Part shown: piece by piece, positions 24,561-38,190 of the stretch
Layout: every line of letters begins with the position of its first letter
How positions within the stretch are numbered: position 1 is the stretch's first letter
Assembly (NCBI GenBank): GCA_963402885.1
Contig: OY727103.1
Location: forward strand, 13,294,085-13,358,084
Source: Antedon bifida
Lineage: Eukaryota > Echinodermata > Crinoidea > Comatulida > Antedonidae
Length of the DNA: 64,000 nucleotides
Direction: 5' to 3'
Translations under genes and position numbers: made by a program
Notes under the pieces: generated by a model
Told to the model about the DNA's origin: nothing
The model's database searches: none
The model's input: the letters and a program-made list of their open reading frames with translations, nothing else

Positions 24561-25984
24561 TGTAGGAGTGTTGGAGATTACCACATTAACATGTTCTATT
24601 TTTACTGACCTTTAGGCCTATAAAAATACCTAGTTTTAATTAATGTATTATAGTGTGGCCCACACAAAAAAAATCTTGTTGTAAATAACATTGACAGTTA
24701 AAGACTAGAGCTAGGGGTAATCCTAAATAGAAAATCTTAACATTGACATTTGTTTACTCGCATTTTCAAATTGTTTAAACCTCACCTTCAAATAAGCGAA
24801 CACTATTGACTTTGATGACCTTACGTGGCAAAACGCCGATATTTTTTGAATAATATTGTTAATTTTGTATATGTATTGTCTTCATGATACTTCCCTTATA
24901 TACACGCGCGCGTACGGAGTAGGCCGATGAATCTTTAGGTTTGGCTGCCGGCCCACTAGGACGCAGCGTAAGGGCGTAGAGGTATATTTTCTGCTAAGTT
25001 ATGATGTTCAATTTCTCGTAAGTGGGATGTAAAATTGATATTACGTTGTGTCGTTACGCTACATTGCGGCAAGTTCCAGTGTGAACGAAACTTTATTTAC
25101 AGTATAACAAATGCATAATTATATAATCGACACAAACATAGTAAAGTAGGTAAAAAAAATGAACTGCCGCGTGCTTTTTTGGAACAGTAACGTGTCGTCG
25201 CGTAACACTTTTTTCCTCTCAGAAATTAAACCCTCTCATTCTCAGTTCATCATTGGAGGCTTATGCAACACTCTTTTACGCATTACACGCTCCAACGAAC
25301 GCAATCCGTTAATTATCTTCCCTATACAGATGTCGAGTTCGAAAATAAGACAATCATGAATGATAATATGCACTACCTGAATAGATACAATCGCTTCTTA
25401 TGCGTTGGTGTTATAATAAACTAATTATAGACCGTTCCAGATTTTAACCCTATACTATAATTTTGAGAAATATTTCAACAAAATTTAAATGTATATACTG
25501 ACATTTATGAAACAAAACAATGCATTATTCTAAAAAAAAAACACGTACACACCTTGTGGTCGGCGTCACTTCCTGTTATCTACAAGGAAATTATGAAAAA
25601 TATCTTTTGAATTATATATTTTAAATTTAATAACTAAAATGAAACCTATGACATAAGAACACGCTGGCTTTGTGCGATTTGTAACAATGACCAAATATAA
25701 TAAATTACCAAAGGAGTAGAGTTCATTGACCATAAACTAATTAAAATAGAATCAATTAATATTTCTTGATCAATTTTTATTACATAATACTGTATAACTT
25801 AGTAATAATTTATATAGTTTTATTACTCGTGGCTATGGAAACATTTACATTTTCCATGTATTAAATTTCCGAAAATTAATTTTAATAAAGTCATAACTGC
25901 CAAATAATTGATTTTTGCATTGTTTATTTTTAAATAAAAACATTGGCAAACAATCTTTGTAAGGAAGCGTTGCAATGCATTAAT

Positions 25985-26126
25985 TAGGCTAGGATATGAA
26001 ACGCGAGGCGGGACGTACGCGCAACGCAAGCGAATTAACCAATGACAAGCGACAGTTGTGATAATCCATCGCTTGTGATTGGTCAATTAGTTGCGTTGCG
26101 GCGTTTTAGTGGGAACCAAGTTTTAT
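25985..26126. mobile_element. MITE copy, left end decayed
   Basis: Contains GCGCAACGCAAGCGAATTAA, the paired AACCAATGACAAGCGA and TCGCTTGTGATTGGTC arms, and the right end TTTAGTGGGAACCAAG. It lies next to a second copy starting at 26134. Confidence 0.75.
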
Positions 26127-26133
26127 AGCAGAT

Positions 26134-26296
26134 AAATCTTGGTTCCCACTAGGACGCAACGCAAGGACGTAAACGCAACGCAAGCATGTTGACCAATGAC
26201 AAGCGACAGTTCGAATAATCCATCGCTTGTGATTGGTCAACTCACTTACGTTGCGTTACGCCCTTGTGTTGGGTCTCTAGTGGGAACCAAGCTTAA
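26134..26296. mobile_element. Intact copy of the GGTTCCCACTAG MITE
   Basis: The left end is ATCTTGGTTCCCACTAGGAC and the right end TCTAGTGGGAACCAAGCTTA, with the central CCAAT-bearing arms in between. It is a near twin of 18811-18997. The two small overlapping ORFs here are parts of the element. Confidence 0.85.
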
Positions 26297-26688
26297 AACC
26301 ATCCCTTTGTCTATTTCGGGTTATAATTTTGGGCAAAATAATCCAGATTACTCTAGTTTGGTAAGATATAAAGGAAAACATGTGATAAGAGTTAATGTCA
26401 TATGTAACCACGTTCATTGTATGTGCAAACAACATTACAGTAAGAATTTGTTTACATAGACGACGCATAAATTAAATTCTTAATTTCATTATTATTTATT
26501 AATAATTCTCAGAAACTTGTGATATAAAGCGGTTAGTAAACAATAAAATGATTGATTTTATAAAAACGAGTACCACTACAACACGAGGTGGGATGCGATT
26601 AGACGGACTGGCTGCAGGAACTGGTTGACCAATCAGTTTGGTTCTCACCAAGAAGAACGCAATGGCGTACGTAACTGAGTATTATTAA

Positions 26689-28390
26689 ATAAGCTTGGTT
26701 CCTGCGACGAGGTATGCGCAACGCAAGTAAGTTGACCAATCACAAGCGGTTAAATTACGGTGCGGTTACGTCTATTACACCTCAATGTTCTACACGAACT
26801 CGGAATAACTGTTCTACACGTAGTATTCTGGCGCGTCGTGAAAAGGAAAACCGACAGATATCAGTAAGTTGCAAATACGGCTCATACGGACTGATCTTCC
26901 TTTATCAAATCAAGTCATACGCCATCATAGAATTGGTAACCACAATATTATTACTTTTTTTTCTTATACTTGGTATTTTTTAATTTATTGTATACAGGAA
27001 TATATAATAATAAAAATGTATGTATAAATGAAAAATGACTTCCTGCCGCAAATGTCTAAACGTCAAAACAAACGTCACACACATGACAAATAATGTCACA
27101 AAGGTATTATATAATCAAAGTCAAGTCGATTATTGTGATTGGTCAAATTAGTTGCGTTACGTGTACGTCATTGCGTCCAAGCTAAAATAAATATTCAAAC
27201 TTACTTGTTTCTTAATAACATCCACTTGAAAATAATAATTGGCCAAACCATCATAACACTTGCTTTGCGTCCAATCAAAATTCACTTTCCGTTTTTAACA
27301 TCGTTGACTGCTGCGAAACTAATACAAAACTATAATCAATATGGTAAGAGTTTTTAAAAATGATTACGTCATACAGGCAAGATGACGTCCTAAATATTAT
27401 TACGTCATACACTCAGTAGGCCTACCTTATAAAGGTAATTTAATCTTTTAAATATTCTAATAAAGTAATTAATTACAATTGTGTTATTATGATGAAATGT
27501 TTTAAAATAAAAATGGTCATCTTTTAAACTATCGATTAGGTTAAAAGGTCAAACGTCAGTGACAGATGACGTCATAAGGAAAACAATCGTTAAAAAACAA
27601 CATTGTTTACTCACTTTTTTACTTAACTCCGGATATAACATAGTTTACTTATATTAATGTGATTTGCACTCTTCCCTTTCAAAGTAAAATACACAGCTCA
27701 TTGAGCTATGACGCGCTCATCCCGCAAAAGAACCCTTTCATCAACGTCACTATTGCACGCGCACGTTTATGCTTTTCATAAAGTAGCATTTTAATAAAGA
27801 CACTGTTCAGTAAAATATCTTTATGATGGATAACATATTATTATATAATTGATGGTTTATCCATAGTATTATTATTATATGATTGTGACGTGGCGTTTAT
27901 AGTCTAGCTGGATATAATGTCTATGGGATTAACTGGATTCCCAAGAGTATTCTGGTCGCTATAGAAGGTAATTACCGAGGTAATTGATTCAGAAATGGAT
28001 ATCGCCACAATTTGTTTGAAAAATATGAATAAAACATGAATATTTTAATTTACGTTACAGTAGACTTATGTTAATTATATTTTAATTAAATTGATTGAAA
28101 AGTTTTTCTTTTGAAATATAAATATTCTATTCATTAAAGTTAATCATACCACTACTCTTATGAAAATGTAATCAATTTGGATTGCATCAGTAGGTACTAG
28201 TTTCCTCGGGTGATAGTTATCAAAAGCTAATGTAAATGTATTACGTCATCCCCAAGACATTGTAAAGCTTGGTTCCCAGGAGAAGGACGTAAACGAAAAT
28301 TGACCAATCACGGCACGATGACAGATGATCCATCGCGTCGTGATTGGTTAAATTTCTTGGAGTACGCTTACGTACGTAATGGGAAGCTTA
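26689..28390. mobile_element. Three further MITE fragments or copies
   Basis: A left arm at 26689-26760 (AAGCTTGGTTCCTGCGACG, GACCAATCACAAGCGG). A right arm at 27117-27185 (TTGTGATTGGTCAAATTAGT). A diverged near-complete copy at 28263-28390 (AAAGCTTGGTTCCCAGGAG, with CCAATCACGGCACGATG facing ATCGCGTCGTGATTGG). The sequence between them is unique. Confidence 0.6.
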
Positions 28391-30349
28391 CAATTGGCAT
28401 TGGCAATAATATTCAATGTCATGACACGTCACATATCACCCCACTTGCCACGTCCACCCACAAAGCCACCCACTCTTTTAATAACCTCCACGTCTCACAG
28501 CGGCGAAACATTTGTTTCATCAATATTTGAACGCGAGACTCAAACTTTGCGTCTCTTCCGACTGGCATGTAACGAATATAGAAAACAATTTTAATAATGC
28601 TATTCTCGTTCGTTTTATGAGGAACAACATTTTTTTTTCATTACTTTACGACGCCCAGCAGTTTGTTTGCAGGACCCAATTACACCGTGGTTCGATACAT
28701 TGTAAAACAATACTGTTAGTGCGCAGACTTCGCACATCATTTTTACTGCTGTTAAGTTGGGAATTGAAAAACTCATGATGATAAATGTATGCAAGTTATT
28801 CTGCTTCATTTCCATCAATTCCGATTCCAAAATAATATTTGTCTGATGTCGATGGTTTGTGTAATGATTTTATAGGTCAATGTTAATGACATTCACCTGT
28901 TATACTTTTGTCTTATTCATGTTTTATGAAATTTATTTTTTATAGTATCTTTAGTCCGCTTTTTAGTTTTATTTTTCTTTCAATCAATCTCTTTCAAAAA
29001 TACCAAGTTTATGCGCGCGTTCAACAAACGCTGACATTTTGGTGCGCAGTGTTTTGTTGCCACTGACAATAGCGATATAAAAATGAGAAACGAAAGATAC
29101 TTGTGAAATGACGCTCGTATTAATATTATGTTACCATTTTAAAGAAAAGTGATATCAACTTATTTATATCGTAATACAACTAATTCATTTTACAAAATGC
29201 ATTAAATTCATAAACTGCAGTATCCGATAAAGCTTGCTTTCGCGTTGCCACGAAATTTAATACATATATAACTTCTACGATAAATTACCAAAATTAGATT
29301 TTCAGAGAACATAAGACGACTGATATGGTGAGCATTTTCAATTTACCTGACACATTATTGTTTTGATTCACTAATCTTGGTGCATCATTGTTTGTGTGCG
29401 CATAATTGTGTATGTGCGCATCACTGTTTGTGTGCGCATAATTGGGGCGTTAAACCATTTTGCGTGAGCTAGTAGAAAAGAATAAGAATTGCAAAATGTA
29501 TTTTCTTCCTATATAAAACAATGAGTAAAACATGTCATCCTGAAAACACAAAATTGGACGTGTGCGCGCGCGCTCAAACTTTGATGAAACTGGTACGACG
29601 GCTCAACGCGCGCGGGCGTAAAAATGGTGACGATATGTCATTGTTGTGTATCTCAAAGGGGGGCGTACATCTGACACAGAATTCAATATTTCATAATGGT
29701 TTCTTTTCTTGCGTCGTATACCCCTTGCCATTGGCGTCATACAGGTGTTCAAGTTCGTGCTAAAACGCCCTTAGACAGCGTACAACTAGACCATCACTAT
29801 CTGTATTGTGGACATAACATACGTTGTACTTGCGCCTAAAGGAAGATTTATTGCAAACTTGCACATTTTCTGGTTCGTTAGCCTGATAAAGAACAATGCC
29901 AGCAACTAAGCTGTTAAATCAATTCTTAATTTGATGAAGATGTAGCAGCATACTTAGGAAATTAAAGTAGTTGTACAAATCTTGATTGTGTTTAAATATT
30001 GACAATATTCTTCCACATGTCGAGTTTAAAATACCGTCACTATAAAACTGCACTATTTATGTTGCTATTTTTTTTCTAAGGTTCTTCATATTGTGCGAAA
30101 GCAAGAAGTAAGACATAAAGGCGAGTTTAGAAGGCGTAAAATAAATAAGTCCCATTACAATCCATAACCAAGATGATAGACAAATAAATCGACGACTAAA
30201 AGATACTTGATATGGGCATTACACAAAATAATATGGTTAACACTACGAAACCATTTAGTCGGTATATAGTAGACTTACGTTTACACTTGTCTGCTGAATA
30301 TATAAAACAAACTGTACATACTAATTTCATACCTTAACTCGATGAAAAA

Positions 30350-30575
30350 AGGAGTTTGGTGGCCCGGAGACAGAAAAAATGCATCAATGGAGTTTGATAG
30401 GGAGAAAGAAACAGGCACCGAGGCAGTTTGATAGGGAAACAGAAAAATGCACCGAGGGAGTTTGATAGGAATACAGAAAAATGCATCAAGGGAGTTTTAT
30501 AGGGAGAAAAAAAAATGCACCGAGGGAGTTTGATGCGGAGACAGAAAAATGTATCAAGGGAGTTTGATAGGGAGT
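30350..30575. repeat. About 36-bp minisatellite
   Basis: Six or so imperfect units built on GGAGTTTGATAGGGAGACAG followed by AAAAATGCACCGAG. Unit length varies slightly. The minus-strand ORF across it is a by-product of a period close to a multiple of three. Confidence 0.8.
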
Positions 30576-31199
30576 GTATTGAAGAGATGTGGTAGATGAA
30601 ATCAAACATTACCCTACCAAGCATTATAAGAATTTAACTTAAAATCCGTTTTGTGTTTTATTACTAATATTGGAAATAGATAACTGTATCAAAAGCAAGC
30701 AAGATTAGAAGTATGATTATGTACATTTTACGACATAACGTAGTACGCTAATGGACGTTTGTTAATCTCTATTTTCAATTAACGTATATTTTCAATTTTG
30801 ATAATTGTTCAACTGTTTCGCCTCTATAGATACTATTTTAATTTTTTTTTTTACTTTCGGAAATTTAAATTGATTAGATGGTTGGAGTATATTTAGTGCT
30901 GAATGCCTTTACAAACTAAAATAAATACAAGAAGCAAAATGAATTTAAAGTACAGTAGTGTAACATACATATAGTACTTCCAAAAATATTTAATAATACA
31001 TTTTGTATTGTTTGTAGTACTATAGTTCATGAATAAAACATTAGTACATGTAAATTAGATTTTAAAAGACGAATTATGCAATCAATTTAACATTCGACGC
31101 CAGAGTTACTATCTTTTTCTACGGTTTTAATGGAAGGGTCACCAGCGATCAAAACGCGACACCGAGTCGATCCGATACAATTACGTGTACTACAAAATA

Positions 31200-31690
31200 C
31201 AGAGGTGCGCATGCGTACTTATTCGCTATGCGTTGCCAGGGGCGATTATAAATTAACATTCAAACTAGAATACTGAGCTTTGTAGGATAGGTTTGAACCC
31301 AAATATATCATATCAATATTCGTCAGGAAAACGAACAGTTTACGCATGCGTAGCAGCCATAGCTGAACGCATGCGTATAAGTTAATTTGTCTGGATGTCA
31401 CTGTCAATTTGAAGCGTCGTAGTGCAGGAGAAAATCATTTAAATATCAATGCTCATAATTGCCGTTGGCCACAATTATTTTAGCGAGTGTTTGAGAGCCA
31501 AATACAATAAGAATAGTAATAATCATCATCACCTTCGCGATTATTTAAAGTACGTGTTTGACAGGCTATTGATACGTACATTTCAATCATTCCATTCATG
31601 GAGAATCAAAAACAATGTACTAGCCACTTTACGGGTTTATCATTCACAACATGACATACAACTTTACAAATTACTGTGTATATTTTCACA
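31200..31690 (+). other. Possible orphan first exon behind NRF1-like sites
   Basis: An ATG at 31449 opens 81 codons (MLIIAVGHNYFSECLRAK...) up to a strong CAG|GTGAGT donor at 31690/31691. Upstream lie three palindromic GCATGC boxes: TGCGCATGCG at 31206 and ACGCATGCGT at 31342 and 31367, resembling NRF1 sites of broadly expressed promoters. I recognise no family and found no downstream exon, so this may be chance. Confidence 0.25.
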
Positions 31691-31856
31691 GGTGAGTGAC
31701 ACGCATGACAAATTAGAGAACTTGATAAAAAATGAATGCATTGTAAATAATTTGATGAGGAAGCAAGAGTCATATAATAAATATATATAATTATTTTTCA
31801 CGTTGCACTACGCGCTTTAGAGTAGTTGAAATTGGGTAGTTGAATGTATCACTTAA

Positions 31857-31950
31857 TAAGCGATGAACAATTCAAACTGTCACTTATGATTGGTCAGTTT
31901 ACTTGCGTTGCGCGTACGATCTTGCGCTGGGTACTAGTGGTGTCACGATT
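31857..31950. mobile_element. Right-arm fragment of the MITE
   Basis: AAGCGATGAACAATTCAAAC, then ATGATTGGTCAGTTTACTTG and GCGTTGCGCGTACGATC, ending GGTACTAGTGG. This matches the right half of the intact copies. Confidence 0.55.
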
Positions 31951-34384
31951 ATGATATTACTTTAATAAATTACTAATGTATCGATACTTTTTTTATTGAT
32001 ATACACGTTAATTTGTACATTCTATAGCGCTTTTACGTATCATACTTGGGGCCGGGGCAGGGGGCGGGGTTACCAGAGACGAGACATCAATAGAACTATT
32101 CTCGTATTGCACCTTCAGGATAGAGGGCAACTTAAACACATCAGGGCATTATGATGGTAAAATCCACCTGCAAAATGAGCAAGTCGTAATTAATCAACAC
32201 AGCCTAGACGAAGCAACATCTCTCTTTGTATGTCACAATCTGCAATGAACAAGACATACAACTGTCGATAATTGTCTAGTGTTGCCATCCGCTTTTATTT
32301 CCGATAATTGTCACTTTAAAGATATTCGGATTGTCGTTCTAATTATCAGAGGTGGATTCAACAATGACGTCGACAAGTAATCGCGGACGTCTCAATAAAC
32401 ACATCTTTAAATAACTTTTACAGAAAGCTAGAAGCTCAACCGCCCCGCCACGAGATAAATAATAGGAAACATAACAGTAAAAATGAAATAAATCTGCGAA
32501 AGTTAGGAAAATCGTTAAACTCAAAGCTTGAATATCTGTTGCGTAATACATCCGGGACACTCTCTGGTGACGACGCATAGTGACGTAGGCCCGCGTATTT
32601 TTTAATATAATAATAACATATTGTATTTATATAAACAATTATGGCAGAGACTCCCCCACTACTAATGGTATGACAGGAAGGTAATTTCTAAATTGATGGA
32701 AACTAAAAGGCTACAAAGGACGGACAAACGGAACGCGTGACGTGTAGCGACAGAGTGATTTGAACACATCACGTGGGCATCATGTATGTGGCACGTGAAA
32801 ATAATGTTACGATGCACCCATGACTAATATCCATTGTGATAATGAAGCATTTGGCAAACATTGTAATGTCTTCTTATAATATACAAGACAACTACAAATG
32901 TGCCTGTGTCATGTAATTACTGTCTGGCATCTACTAATCATGACCTAAGGGCTAAATGTATGCATTAATAAACCTTTATCTCACAATCATAAAAACGTTC
33001 TTGCAATTATGTTGGATGCAACTCTTTGTCTGTCTTAGCTTACAGACCATATGAATTTATATTACTTGTGTTTCTCTTGTATACGGTTATTGAAATTTAT
33101 TTTCACCAATGAAGACGCGCCGTGCGAATAAACTGCTATTGCGTCTAACATTCTGCGCATGCTCACGTATTTTTTCGGGGTAGGCAGAGTGACTTTTTGA
33201 CTCGCGATAACTGCTGCGCACAAGTGGCGTGACAACGAGGTCGAGAGGACGCTATATAAATCTAATACGCGTACGAAACGAGCATACCAGAAAATGATTT
33301 TTAAAAATTGATGATTTCCAAATGATATTTCCAAGATACTGCTAGAAATCAAACAATGTGCTCAAAGCATGCATTCAGTATGCTGTTAATATACCTAATA
33401 AGATTACAGTATGCTTATCCCTCAGTTTATACTAAGATTATACAACGAATTAAAATGGCGATTACAATGCATTATCATAAAGCATTCGATAACAGCTAAA
33501 ACCATTTTATGCATTCTTTATGTGGCAATAACACAGAGTAGATTATACAGAGTGTTATGTTAGACAATGTACAGGCGCGTGCTTTTATTATTTTAAATTA
33601 ATATACTGTTTGTGTACAAAGGCGTCTCATACGTTATCTTTTTGAATCGCACGGTGGGTTGCATTACAATGCGCTTGCATACACCAGTGTTTAGGAGAGG
33701 CTATTGCGTATTTTAAATACTGTTAATTACGAAATCAAGAGGCATATTACGGAAACAATAAACGCGTTACTACGAAAGACTTTTCTGACGAAAAACAAAG
33801 GAATTAAAAATCAACCAGATAATTAAGCCAGGGAACATCTCCTATCCCGTGTAATCAACGTAACACACCCCATCCGCATGAGGGCAGTCTGCGTCAAACT
33901 GCTATCATCATATCAGGGAAATTCTCTCTTCCCTGATCATACATTCTTACACGGAGTAAAACATTACTCTATCAAATATAAGGACTCAATTTGTTGTTAC
34001 AAACTCAATAAACATCTTGATTAGTTAGCTGTAGAACATTTTAATAGAACATACATTATGTTAGATAGCTAGCCGAAATATTTATCTACCGAGGGAAAAA
34101 AAAACTCTTGACACATAATAAAAACATTTATAATATATGCTTATAAAGTAAATATGTTTCTGTTGAAACTACCATTATTTAAGTGCCACTCTAGTGTTGT
34201 CACATCTTCTTGATGTTAAAAAAAAAGCATACAATTCATAATAAATAAGCAAGTGATGTTTTAAGTTTCTTGTCGGCGACAACCACTAGTATTCACTGTT
34301 GTACTCATGAAAAACATGTCATGATAATTTAGGGCTCGTCTCACTTATTTTAAATATTTTCCAACTTGCTTGTAAAAACTGTGT

Positions 34385-34450
34385 AGATTCACTCAGGCCT
34401 AGTTTCACTCGGGCCTGGGTCCACTCGGCCTAGGTCCACTCAGGCTGTAC
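34385..34450. repeat. Short tandem repeat, about 16 bp
   Basis: Four imperfect units of the CACTCAGGCCTAGTTT type 3' of EMC3. Function unknown. Confidence 0.6.
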
Positions 34451-34773
34451 TGCAAGCAATCGGTTATAATACTGACAAACATTTCTCAAAAATAATATGC
34501 GGTAGTCTCTTCTGATGTTTGGTATAAAATTATAAACTTTTGTTAAATATTCGTAAATACTGTTTTTTGGGGGAAAAAATCTTCAATGAAACATTCTTCA
34601 AATTATTTCAAAAGTTGTCGTTGATACTTAATCATATCAATAATAATCAATAATCAATCATAATCAATATCAGCAACCTAGAAAGAAAGGACAAAACATG
34701 CTCTGATAATCTAGCAAGCACACTAGATGTTGAGCTCTTACATTGATGACGTTTGATAGATGAGTTATCATCT

Positions 34774-37767
34774 TCAAATATACTTGTCTTTAACATATCC
34801 TTCTTGTAGAGGGTAACTTTGCAGCAACTCATCCTCTACGTTTTCAAGTGCCCATTTGTGATTAGCAATTTCAAGCGCCTCCCATTCAGCCTAGAAAATG
34901 TATACATAAATATCCTAAATACATTTTACGTTCACTCCATTTCTGCGATACTAGAACAGGGATGTCACCAGCTTTTTGGAGTGCCGGTCGGCAAACTTCC
35001 CCGGGGCTATACCCCGGGGGTGGCCGCTATTTTAGCGAAAACAAAAAGAATTAAGAAAATAAATAACAACAAATCGCGTCAGGTCTTGGCCTAACCTTGT
35101 ACCCCCGGGGAGTCGCCGTTATTATTCGCGAAAACAAAAAAACGATTACGAAATAAATAGGCCTAGTCTTGTGGACACTACTTTACTACCACTAGGCCTA
35201 GCTAAGGCTTAGATAGATGCCCCAAAATCTGAATGCCACAAAAACAGGCGCTTCCTTATTGAGGCCTAACCCCTAATCAAATACTGTAGATAAATTATTA
35301 GCCTAGACCATGTAGGAACTATGACGTCGTATGATGCTGTCTGAATTGGCCTTTAATGTGTTTCTCCTTACCTTGAATGCCTTGCCCATGTCAGGGCCTG
35401 GACCCATTCCCATCGGTGACTGCATTTGTTGTTGCATCATACGGGCTTGATCGGCAGCTGCAAGAAAGATTTAATTAATCACTGTAGCCGATAATAACCA
35501 CTGATGTATTTCACTATAGGCAAGTATTTAAAAATTGGGTTTTATGTGAATTACAAAATACTTTGTAATTGTTTAAATAATTGTAGTTTTAACTTACCAT
35601 TATTTTCTCCAAGTACTAATGAATACACTGATCTTAGGCCGAAGACATTGAGAAAATACCAGCTAGCCGAGCTGACCCAAGACGCATCTAGAGACGCAAG
35701 TTCAACACCTCGTTGCAACATTGGTTTAAATCGTAGAGTTAGCGGAAACGGTACTTTTGCTGTAATAAAGAGATGAAGAAAATAAAGAATGATTGTTGCT
35801 CATGGCACGTCAATCATATTGAGGAAAAAAAGAACAAAATAATTAATTGTTCCATTTTTATTTAAAGGCAAAAATTATTAACTAGTGTCTGACATCACCA
35901 CAATAACCCTTACTTCCCTAAGTGTTTCTTAACCATACAAACCTATTTTTGTCTTATGTGGGTTCGTCCCACTTTTTTTTCATCATCTTTTAAAATATTG
36001 AAATACATTGCATGTAATATATAATAAATATTTGTTATACTATAGAACTAAAATTATTGTTTAACCTATATTTTTTTGTTTGTTAATTCACTTCCATACA
36101 CGTCACGTGAACTAACATATTATAACCGATACAAACATTAACAATATTCTATCATTGTTACATTATAAAACATTTTTATACTGACAATTATGGAGTGAAC
36201 TCACTGATGACAAAACCAGAGAATGCCCAGTTGATCCAGCCTCCAATAACAATCATAGGCAGAATGTTGGTCAGGTTACCTTTCATCATGTCAGTCATCA
36301 TACTAGGATCTGAAACAAAAAGGATGACATATTTTTAAAATATATATATATTTGTAAAATTTTGTATTTACTTTACACTCAATATATTTATTAACATTTT
36401 TTTAAAATTTATTTATTTTTTAAATAAGGATGTAGGCTGGTTTAGAAAAAACTTTAAAATCAGATGGATCAATGGACCAAGTTAGTTATTGGACAATAAC
36501 ATTTAGAGATTGAAGTTATGTTTATGATGTTCAGGTCTTGTGATCCTTTATTTCAATACAATATAACATTAATTCAATAATGGTAAGACAAATAATACAA
36601 GAATAATAAACAATAAGAAACAGTAATACAATACAAAAACAAGAAAAGGTAAATAAGAGAAAGGAATGCCATCATTTTAAAAAGTTTCAAGCCAAAATTT
36701 ACATTTTTGTGTCCTAGCCTAGGCAGAACTTGTCAGGGGAGTGCCCCCACAATCCATGTAGCCTCATACACACAGACACACACAGGAAACCTTCTAAGTC
36801 CCTGTCATATTTGTGCAGCTTCCATCTTACCTGTCATTGGGTTTTTCATCGCTGCACCTTCTCTCTTTTCAACCTTAAAAAATCCTTTTTCAGAATCATT
36901 GAAATAATACTTCCTGATTGTGAATGACTAGACAAAAACAAATATTTATTTTATTATAATTTATAATATATTCATGTTATCTTACTATACTACCTAGACT
37001 ACAGTAATATGACAAAGTGCAAATGTAATTATCAATTTCAAAGTTTTCCAAACCAAATGAGGCAAATATTTTCCTTCAACAATGATTTGCAAAGAAATAA
37101 TTTAATCTTAAAATCACATGGTTTTTGATATTTCACCCTCAATCAGTAACAAAATGTATATATAATTAAAATGTATTGTAAAAAGAAATAATTTAATACA
37201 AAAATATTATTACATGTTTTGGAATAAATCGTCCATTTTCTCGAAGACATCGACTTCTTATAAGAGCTTGTCTGTAAATAACAAAAACGATAAAGCAAAA
37301 TAATAGTTTATTAACATTTATAATAAATCAAAAATACTGTATTTGTTTATCATCAGTTTTTATTTTTTCTCTAGCAAGGCCTACATTATTTAGGCCTAGG
37401 CCCTATATAATAATAACAATGTAATTGTTTTAGTTAGGAAATGGTTATTACAGGCCTAGACTAGATGTCTACATTTAATAGGCAGCAGTGCACCTAGGCT
37501 AGGCCTCGACTAGTTTGTTGAGCGGTTGATAGCTGCTCACTCCACCAGTCTCACTGGCAATCGAAATGGTAGGCTGGCCCTCTAGCTAGCCTAGAGAATA
37601 TAATTTAGATTAGCCTACCCGTCGCTCACTTGTTGCAATTCAACTTTCTTCTGACTTTGAAGTAGTATGCTTACATAATGTCGTATTATTCCGACAAAAA
37701 ATGTTATAAAAACAATGGGCAAAACAACCCAAACTCTAATATTTGAGTCCAAAAGTAACTCAGCCAT
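34774..37767 (-). CDS. EMC3: ER membrane protein complex subunit 3
   Basis: Complete seven-exon gene: 37767-37619, 37271-37214, 36927-36831, 36309-36205, 35759-35598, 35457-35372 and 34890-34774 (stop included). All junctions keep phase and give 257 residues, close to the 261 I recall for the human protein. EMC3 is a core membrane subunit of the EMC insertase, which inserts tail-anchored and multi-pass proteins into the ER. It belongs to the Oxa1/YidC superfamily. Diagnostic stretches: [17 protein letters not shown] at the start, [16 protein letters not shown] (first membrane segment), [14 protein letters not shown] and [47 protein letters not shown]. The methionine-rich [18 protein letters not shown] segment and the [14 protein letters not shown] region follow the family pattern. 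The C-terminus ([10 protein letters not shown]) is a little shorter and diverged. Nothing looks broken. Confidence 0.97.
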
Positions 37768-38190
37768 TCGCTCTTTTTTTAATCGACGAAAGAGAGGAGA
37801 AAACAAATAACCACACACACACGTACGAACATCGATCTAACTATAGAGTACGCTGTTTGATCTAAAATGTGACACGCCAAATGTGAATTACAGTATTCTT
37901 TGTCTACTACTGTAACTTGTTCATCATGATCATGTGTTGTAAACTCACAAATTGAAATGCAGCATCATCGAAAATACTTTCTTTAAACAAATCCTGATAT
38001 CCTGTTTCAAGAAAATAGAAATTTCCATTAAAATAACCTAAACTTTTGGATGAAATGTATTAAAAGGTTTAGACAATAAGATTAAGATAATATTACCCCC
38101 TGAAAAAAATATTTTTTTTATAATTTTTTCGTTGAATATGCCATTGCATGCAATTTCACATAAAATTAGTTTTTATTTACCAGGAAAATA

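Larger units (their letters stand above)
24561..34600. other. Large intergenic region with repeats
   Basis: Ten kilobases without a supportable gene. It holds MITE copies between 24.9 and 32 kb, a minisatellite at 30.4 kb, a TGACGTCA palindrome at 27567-27574 and a possible orphan first exon at 31.4 kb. The short ORFs here (for example 28512-28778, 32339-32578 and 33062-33352) show no domain or splice support. Confidence 0.5.

Noticed and set aside
25556-25576. Possible 20-nt noncoding exon of the peptide gene
   Set aside because: An AACAG acceptor and GTGTGT donor are present, but such pairs are common by chance and nothing else supports it.
30334-30624. 96-codon minus-strand ORF rich in Phe, Leu and Cys
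   Set aside because: Translation of an approximately 36-bp minisatellite.
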